The notes beneath the pieces were generated by a model, which saw nothing but the letters and a program-made list of their open reading frames with translations, was not told the origin of the DNA and made no database searches. A stretch of DNA of 10,890 bases, from assembly GCA_035512195.1 (NCBI GenBank), contig DATKEK010000249.1:1-10890 (forward strand), given 5' to 3'. This document shows, piece after piece, positions 6,945-10,890 of this stretch (the stretch's first letter is position 1; each line of letters begins with the position of its first letter). Source of the DNA: DATKEK01 sp035512195 (GTDB lineage Bacteria; Pseudomonadota; Gammaproteobacteria; Burkholderiales; Eutrophovitaceae). The translations under genes were made by a program, and so were the position numbers.

Positions 6945-8827
6945 CTTTCCCGCCGAACCGCGGAACCGGCGCGGCCCAGCCGTCGGGCGCCATAGAAAAG
7001 CCGCAGAACGATGCGCCGCGGACATTCAACAGTACCGAGCTGCTCGCCGCATTGCCGCATCTTCCAGGCGTCTACCGGATGGTGAACGCGGCAGGGGAGG
7101 TGCTTTATGTCGGCAAGGCGCGTGATCTGAAGAAACGCGTTTCGTCCTACTTCCAGAGATCCGATGCCTCCCTTTCCCCACGGATCCGACTCATGGTGGC
7201 GCAGGTTGCCGGCATCGACACTACGGCCACGCGCTCGGAGGCTGAGGCCCTTCTGCTTGAAAACAACCTGATAAAAACTCTAAATCCACGATATAACATA
7301 CTGTTTAGAGATGATAAATCCTATCCATACATTGTGCTGACCGGACACGACTACGCGCGCATCGGTTTTCATCGCGGTGGGCTGGACAAACAGAACAGGT
7401 ATTTCGGACCTTTTTCGAACGCGGGAGCGGTGCGCGAGAGCATCCAGCTGATGCAGAAAGTTTTCACCTTGCGCACGTGCGCGGATACGGTGTTCTCCAA
7501 CCGGTCGCGCCCCTGTCTCCTGCACCAGATCCGGCGCTGCAGCGCGCCCTGCGTAAATCTCATCAGCAAGCAGGACTATGCAGAGGACGTCAGGAGTGCA
7601 GCGCTGTTTCTGCTGGGCAGGGAGAGCGAGGCGATCGAGCGGCTGGAGCGCCGCATGTTCGAGGCGGCGGAACATCAGCATTACGAACAGGCGGCAGCAC
7701 TGCGCGACCAGATCCGCTCGCTGTCGCGGGTCCGGGAAAAGCAGTTCGTCTCCAGCAACAAGGGCGTGGACGCGGATATTCTGGCGGTAGCATCGGCGCA
7801 GAACCTGCTCTGCCTGAATCTGGTCGTCATCCGCGGCGGAATTCACCGGGGGGACCGTAGCTTCTTTCCCCATAACGCCCGCGAACAGGATGAAGAGGCG
7901 GCATTGGAAGCGTTTCTCACCCAGCACTATCTGCAGGGCGATGCGCCTGCGCTGATCGTCGTGAACCGCCAGTTCGACGCTGCGGCGCTCGAACAGGTGC
8001 TTTCACAGCGTTCCGGGCAGCGGGTGCAGGTCGTGGTCGAGCCGACAGGGGAACGGCGGGCATGGGTGCGCATGGCGGAAAAGAACGCCGAGCTTGCCAT
8101 TGGGCAGAAGCTCAGCACGCAGGCGACTCAGGAAACACGCGTAGCCGATCTGCAGCAGTTGCTGGGGTTCTCGGAAGGCGCATGCCGGATCGAATGTTTC
8201 GATGTCAGCCATACCATGGGAGAGGCGACAGTCGCCTCGTGCGTGGTCTATGATCGCGCCTCCATGCAGCCGAGCGAGTATCGACGTTTCAACATCACCG
8301 GCGTTGAACCCGGAGATGACTACGCGGCGATGCGCCAGGCGTTCGAGCGGCGCTACCGGCAGGTAATTGAGGGTGAGGGCAAGATCCCTGACCTGATCCT
8401 GATCGACGGCGGCAAGGGGCAAGTGTCGGCCGCGCATCAGATTCTGTGCGAACTCGGAATTGGCGAAGTGGCACTCATCGGCGTGGCAAAGGGCGAGGAG
8501 CGCAAAGCAGGCCTGGAGCAGCTGATTTTCCCGGGCGCGCGCGCGGGGTTGCGCATTGCCCCGGATCGGCCCGCATTGCACCTGGTCCAGCAGATTCGGG
8601 ACGAGGCGCACCGCTTTGCCATCCAGGGCCATCGAAAACGCCGCGGCAAGGCGCGCACCCGTTCCGCGCTCGAGGATATTCCCGGTATCGGGGCAAAACG
8701 ACGCCAGAAACTGCTCGCGCGATTCGGCGGACTGAGAGGCGTGGCTGCCGCCAGCGTCGAGGAATTGCAGCAAGTCGATGGCGTCAGCCGGGAGCTCGCG
8801 GAACGCATACACCAACAACTTCACTGA
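6941..8827 (+). CDS. uvrC: UvrABC excinuclease subunit C
   Basis: Makes both incisions beside a DNA lesion after UvrA and UvrB have marked it. It has 628 residues (E. coli 610). The GIY-YIG nuclease domain for the 3' cut starts at about 40, with GVY (43-45), YVG (56-58), R61 and the acidic SEAEALLLE segment (99-107). A UVR motif that contacts UvrB lies near 235-270. The RNase H-like domain for the 5' cut has CFDVSH with D421 and LIDGGKGQ with D489. Helix-hairpin-helix repeats (IPGIGAKRR, then VDGVSRELAERI) close the protein from about 577. The ATG overlaps the preceding stop as ATGA, giving about 20 more N-terminal residues, Pro/Ala-rich, than E. coli. Codons at 7271-7333 are unusually A/T-ending (separate entry). 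pgsA follows after 5 bp, as in E. coli. Confidence 0.96.
   Translation: MTFPPNRGTGAAQPSGAIEKPQNDAPRTFNSTELLAALPHLPGVYRMVNAAGEVLYVGKARDLKKRVSSYFQRSDASLSPRIRLMVAQVAGIDTTATRSEAEALLLENNLIKTLNPRYNILFRDDKSYPYIVLTGHDYARIGFHRGGLDKQNRYFGPFSNAGAVRESIQLMQKVFTLRTCADTVFSNRSRPCLLHQIRRCSAPCVNLISKQDYAEDVRSAALFLLGRESEAIERLERRMFEAAEHQHYEQAAALRDQIRSLSRVREKQFVSSNKGVDADILAVASAQNLLCLNLVVIRGGIHRGDRSFFPHNAREQDEEAALEAFLTQHYLQGDAPALIVVNRQFDAAALEQVLSQRSGQRVQVVVEPTGERRAWVRMAEKNAELAIGQKLSTQATQETRVADLQQLLGFSEGACRIECFDVSHTMGEATVASCVVYDRASMQPSEYRRFNITGVEPGDDYAAMRQAFERRYRQVIEGEGKIPDLILIDGGKGQVSAAHQILCELGIGEVALIGVAKGEERKAGLEQLIFPGARAGLRIAPDRPALHLVQQIRDEAHRFAIQGHRKRRGKARTRSALEDIPGIGAKRRQKLLARFGGLRGVAAASVEELQQVDGVSRELAERIHQQLH
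7278..7310. repeat. Perfect 7-bp inverted repeat inside an A+T-rich codon patch of uvrC
   Basis: CTCTAAA at 7278-7284 and TTTAGAG at 7304-7310 are exact reverse complements separated by 19 bp. They sit in a patch (7271-7333) where 17 of 21 codons end in A or T, including ATA, CTA and AGA, while the next ten codons are almost all G/C-ending. The encoded peptide is the conserved IKTLNPRYNILFRDDKSYPY region, so the protein is not altered. It could be an operator, an mRNA hairpin, or chance; no function is shown. Confidence 0.6.
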
Positions 8828-8832
8828 TCGCC

Positions 8833-9399
8833 ATGCCGCTGAATCTGCCAAACCTGTTGACCTGGACCCGCATCCTGCTGATCCCGATGCTGGTCGCAGT
8901 CTATTACTTGCCCGCCGAATGGCTCGCAGACCACAACAAGAACGTGGCCGCAACCACCATCTTCGGACTGGCGGCGATTACCGACTGGCTGGACGGCTAT
9001 CTCGCCAGGTCGCTGAAGCAAACGTCGAAATTCGGCGCATTCCTCGACCCGGTGGCTGACAAACTGATGGTGATAACGGCACTGATCATGCTGGTCTGGC
9101 TTGGACGCGTCGAGGCCTTCATTGCGGCGATCATCATCGGTCGCGAGATCGCGATATCGGCATTACGCGAATGGATGGCCGGCATCGGCGCAAGCCGCAG
9201 CGTGGCGGTGTCTGCGCTTGGCAAGGTGAAGACCGTCTCGCAGATGATCGCAATCCTGATGCTGCTCTACCACGACCCGCTGTTGCTGCTGCAGACCCAG
9301 GTGATCGGAACATGGTTGATCTATGTTGCGGCCGTGCTTACGCTGTGGTCGATGATTTACTACATGCGCAAAGCGCTCCCGCAGGCTTGGAACAGCTGA
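8833..9399 (+). CDS. pgsA: CDP-diacylglycerol--glycerol-3-phosphate 3-phosphatidyltransferase
   Basis: Inner-membrane enzyme that joins CDP-diacylglycerol and glycerol 3-phosphate to phosphatidylglycerophosphate, the committed step to phosphatidylglycerol and cardiolipin. It has 188 residues (E. coli 182). The CDP-alcohol phosphatidyltransferase motif is complete: D51, D54, G55, A58, R59, G68, D72 and D76 within DWLDGYLAR and FGAFLDPVADK. Hydrophobic stretches before and after it fit a multi-pass membrane protein, and GREIAISALREWMA is strongly family-like. The ATG at 8833 (MPLNLPNLLTW) matches the usual PgsA start and lies 5 bp after the uvrC stop. From memory the sequence is closest to betaproteobacterial PgsA. 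The uvrC-pgsA-tRNA order matches E. coli. Confidence 0.96.
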   Translation: MPLNLPNLLTWTRILLIPMLVAVYYLPAEWLADHNKNVAATTIFGLAAITDWLDGYLARSLKQTSKFGAFLDPVADKLMVITALIMLVWLGRVEAFIAAIIIGREIAISALREWMAGIGASRSVAVSALGKVKTVSQMIAILMLLYHDPLLLLQTQVIGTWLIYVAAVLTLWSMIYYMRKALPQAWNS

Positions 9400-9400
9400 C

Positions 9401-9417
9401 AGTGCGGCACTTTTCTT
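9401..9417 (+). terminator. Possible weak intrinsic terminator after pgsA
   Basis: AGTG (9401-9404) and CACT (9408-9411) can form a 4-bp stem with a CGG loop, followed by TTTCTT. It starts directly after the pgsA stop and runs into the -35 box of the tRNA promoter. The stem is short, so leaky or no termination is as likely. Confidence 0.25.
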
Positions 9418-9443
9418 GACAAGGCAGGGCCGCTCCCTATAAT
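9416..9443 (+). promoter_or_regulatory. Consensus sigma-70 promoter of the tRNA cluster
   Basis: TTGACA (9416-9421) and TATAAT (9438-9443) are both perfect consensus hexamers with a 16-bp spacer, 14 bp before the first base of tRNA-Gly. The predicted start near 9450 leaves a leader of about 8 nt. The stretch just after the -10 (TGCCCGTC) is G+C-rich, the type of discriminator linked to stringent (ppGpp) control of stable RNA promoters; that control is inferred. Confidence 0.88.
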
Positions 9444-9457
9444 TGCCCGTCTCCAAA

Positions 9458-9533
9458 GCGGGAATAGCTCAGTTGGTAGAGCGCAACCTTGCCAAGGTTG
9501 AGGTCGCGAGTTCGAGACTCGTTTCCCGCTCCA
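9458..9533 (+). tRNA. glyW: tRNA-Gly (anticodon GCC)
   Basis: A complete 76-nt cloverleaf. The acceptor stem GCGGGAA pairs with TTCCCGC, the D arm is GCTC...GAGC, the anticodon arm CAACC/GGTTG holds loop TTGCCAA with GCC at 9491-9493, and the T arm GCGAG/CTCGT carries TTCGAGA. CCA is encoded at 9531-9533. The gene corresponds in position to E. coli glyW downstream of pgsA. Confidence 0.97.
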
Positions 9534-9611
9534 GAATTCACATAAGTTAAAGCCAACAAGGTCGCTTCGTTCCCCGGTGGAGAATGACCGGTCGGCGCGA
9601 TGAGGCGGTTT

Positions 9612-9647
9612 CAGATCACTCGGGGTGAAACACTCCGTCCGGATCTG
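9612..9647 (+). other. Two-part hairpin in the tRNA-Gly/tRNA-Cys spacer
   Basis: An outer 6-bp stem, CAGATC (9612-9617) with GATCTG (9642-9647), encloses a 3/4-nt internal loop and an inner 7-bp stem CGGGGTG (9621-9627) with CACTCCG (9631-9637, one G-U pair) closed by AAA. No T-run follows, so it is not an ordinary intrinsic terminator. It lies in a 199-bp spacer that holds no recognisable gene. A processing site or a structured RNA is possible. Confidence 0.5.
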
Positions 9648-9732
9648 TAATGGCTGTTTGCATTTTCCGGGGTGTGCCTGCCGGTGCCCGGGCGCAGGAG
9701 GAACTAGACCGGCATCCTCTGCTGAGCAGCAG

Positions 9733-9806
9733 GGCGGGGTGGCAGAGTGGTTATGCAGCGGCCTGCAAAGCCGTGTACGCCGGTTCGATTCCGACCCCCG
9801 CCTCCA
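9733..9806 (+). tRNA. cysT: tRNA-Cys (anticodon GCA)
   Basis: A 74-nt cloverleaf with acceptor GGCGGGG/CCCCGCC, D arm GCA/TGC, anticodon arm GCGGC/GCCGT with loop CTGCAAA (GCA at 9765-9767) and encoded CCA at 9804-9806. The T loop is TTCGATT. In the T stem GCCGG/CCGAC, C9780 faces A9794, so one pair is a C-A mismatch; all else is canonical. Its place between tRNA-Gly and tRNA-Leu matches cysT of E. coli. Confidence 0.95.
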
Positions 9807-9851
9807 CGCATGCCTTGCCTTCTCCCGCGCTATGCTGTGTCCCGTTGCGCT

Positions 9852-9938
9852 GCCCGGATGGTGAAACTGGTAGACACAAGGGACTTAAAATCCCTCGGCC
9901 GCAAAGCCATGCCGGTTCGAGTCCGGCTCCGGGCACCA
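9852..9938 (+). tRNA. leuZ: tRNA-Leu (anticodon UAA)
   Basis: An 87-nt class II tRNA with a long variable arm. Acceptor GCCCGGA pairs with TCCGGGC, the anticodon stem AGGGA/TCCCT holds loop CTTAAAA with TAA at 9886-9888, the T arm GCCGG/CCGGC is perfect and CCA is encoded at 9936-9938. It lies 45 bp after tRNA-Cys and matches leuZ of E. coli in anticodon and position. Confidence 0.97.
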
Positions 9939-9984
9939 TCGTTGAAACTCCGCCTCAACCGGCGCCGCCAGATGCACATCGCGG

Positions 9985-10773
9985 ATGGAACGCATCACCT
10001 CGGCCAGTAACGCGCTGTTCAAGCTCGTGCGCCGGCTCAATGCCTCGGCCCGCGAGCGCAGCGAGTCGGGAAAGATCCTTCTCGATGGCGTGCATCTCCT
10101 GCAGGCCTATGCCCAGAGTCACCATTGCGCACACGCAACGATTGTCACCAGCGACTCAGGCATGACTAATCCGGAAATCGCTGCAGCAGTGACGGGCAGT
10201 CATGCCTCCCGGGTGGTTTGCGTGGCGGATGCGCTGTTCAGCAGGATTTCGCCGGTGCAAACGCCCTCCGGCGTGCTGGCGATCGTGGACAAACCGCATC
10301 TGCAGGAAACGGGCGACGAATCCTTCTGGGTGGTGCTGGACGGCATCCAGGACCCGGGCAACCTAGGTTCGATCCTGCGCACCGCAGCGGTATCCGGAGC
10401 AACCTGTGCCGTACTGGCACCGGAGTGCGCCGATCCGTGGTCTCCGAAAGCCCTGCGTGGGGGCATGGGCGCGCAATTCTCGCTGCCATTGCGTGAGAAC
10501 GCCGTGCTGGCCGTTGCCCTTCGGGGATTCCAAGGGCGGGTCATCGGCATGACACCACATGGTGGTCAACCGATCTTCGAACTACCATTGCTGGGGCCGG
10601 TTGCGCTGGTCTTCGGGTCCGAGGGACTCGGCTTGCGACAAGACACCCTGGCCGCCGTGGCGTTGCACGCATCCAGCCCCGGGAGCAGCGCAGGGGAGTC
10701 GCTGAACGTGTCCGCTGCTGTCGCGATCTGCTGCTTTGAGCGCGTGCGGCAGCCAATCGTCCAAAAAAACTGA
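9985..10773 (+). CDS. SpoU/TrmH-family RNA 2'-O-ribose methyltransferase
   Basis: Probable S-adenosylmethionine-dependent methyltransferase acting on rRNA or tRNA in the cytoplasm. It has 262 residues. Residues 1-100 resemble the N-terminal substrate-binding domain of RlmB/TsnR-like enzymes (SESGKILLDGVHLL at 27-40). The SPOUT knot domain follows with motif 1 LDGIQDPGNLGSILRTA (118-134, N126 and R132), motif 2 VFGSEGLGL (209-217) and motif 3 GESLNVSAAVAI (237-248). All three motifs are intact, so an active enzyme is likely. The target nucleotide cannot be assigned: RlmB (23S G2251) is one option, but the family has many unassigned members. It starts 46 bp after tRNA-Leu with no visible promoter or terminator between them, so read-through from the tRNA promoter is possible. 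No strong ribosome-binding site is seen. Confidence 0.9.
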   Translation: MERITSASNALFKLVRRLNASARERSESGKILLDGVHLLQAYAQSHHCAHATIVTSDSGMTNPEIAAAVTGSHASRVVCVADALFSRISPVQTPSGVLAIVDKPHLQETGDESFWVVLDGIQDPGNLGSILRTAAVSGATCAVLAPECADPWSPKALRGGMGAQFSLPLRENAVLAVALRGFQGRVIGMTPHGGQPIFELPLLGPVALVFGSEGLGLRQDTLAAVALHASSPGSSAGESLNVSAAVAICCFERVRQPIVQKN

Positions 10774-10890
10774 ATAGCAGTCCTATCGATGAGGATTTAA
10801 GGCGGGAGCGTGGCTGCAGCATGCATGCGGCCAAGGTGTGAAAAACGTTAGAAATTGGAGTAGATAGAATCGTAATTACATAGAGATACA
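10774..10890. other. A+T-richer intergenic end with a hairpin
   Basis: No gene is recognised here. An 8-bp stem TGGCTGCA (10811-10818) with TGCGGCCA (10826-10833, one G-T pair) closes a 7-nt loop and overlaps the 10-bp palindrome GCATGCATGC (10819-10828). No T-run follows on either strand, so termination of the methyltransferase transcript here is only possible, perhaps Rho-dependent. From about 10840 the sequence becomes clearly A+T-rich compared with the genes. Confidence 0.45.

Noticed and set aside
8003..8953. Minus-strand open frame of 316 codons opposite the 3' part of uvrC and the pgsA start
   Set aside because: It covers conserved UvrC catalytic and HhH coding sequence in antisense and its translation shows no family features.
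9612..9647. Spacer hairpin as an intrinsic terminator for tRNA-Gly
   Set aside because: No T-run follows the stem, and no second promoter is visible for tRNA-Cys and tRNA-Leu, which need transcription from upstream.
9751..9939. Minus-strand open frame with the phrase GAGLEPAWLCGRGILSPL
   Set aside because: This peptide is a well-known false protein from the antisense strand of tRNA genes.
9650..10165. Open frame of 171 codons running through tRNA-Cys and tRNA-Leu
   Set aside because: It crosses two complete tRNA genes and the methyltransferase start, and its product is a low-complexity translation of structural RNA.

Overview
The window is an ordinary, densely packed chromosomal housekeeping region of a G+C-rich proteobacterium, most likely a betaproteobacterium or a close relative. 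This is inferred from gene order (DUF4845-rnc-era-recO-pdxJ-acpS-nagZ, then efp, then uvrC-pgsA-tRNA-Gly-tRNA-Cys-tRNA-Leu) and from the beta-like sequence of PgsA. In E. coli the same genes lie in two separate loci: rnc-era-recO-pdxJ-acpS and uvrC-pgsA-glyW-cysT-leuZ.

Layout. Positions 1-5628 form one plus-strand run: the 3' end of a DUF4845 gene, rnc, era, recO, pdxJ, acpS, nagZ and a CDF-type cation efflux gene. Gaps are short, and pdxJ/acpS and acpS/nagZ overlap by 4 bp (ATGA), so this is probably one operon. It serves RNA maturation (RNase III, Era), recombination (RecO), vitamin B6 synthesis (PdxJ), activation of acyl carrier protein (AcpS), cell-wall recycling (NagZ) and metal export. 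Positions 5647-6216 carry efp on the minus strand, convergent with the CDF gene (18 bp apart) and divergent from the next operon (50 bp apart). Positions 6267-9399 form a second plus-strand operon: a family-5 uracil-DNA glycosylase gene, uvrC (ATGA overlap) and pgsA, which pairs base-excision and nucleotide-excision repair. A consensus promoter at 9416-9443 then drives tRNA-Gly(GCC), tRNA-Cys(GCA) and tRNA-Leu(UAA). A SpoU/TrmH-family RNA methyltransferase gene follows at 9985-10773, and the last 117 bp are A+T-richer with no gene.

Points that stand out. EF-P has arginine where EpmA-type EF-Ps carry the modified lysine, in a VGGRGGAF loop on a body that does not look like the EarP type, and no earP or epm gene is present here. 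PdxJ is of the Bacteroidetes/Xanthomonas-like form although it sits in the standard operon slot. uvrC contains a sharp patch of about 21 mostly A/T-ending codons with a perfect 7-bp inverted repeat, over a conserved protein motif. A two-part hairpin lies in the unusually long spacer between tRNA-Gly and tRNA-Cys. I see no mobile element, CRISPR array or new multi-gene system.
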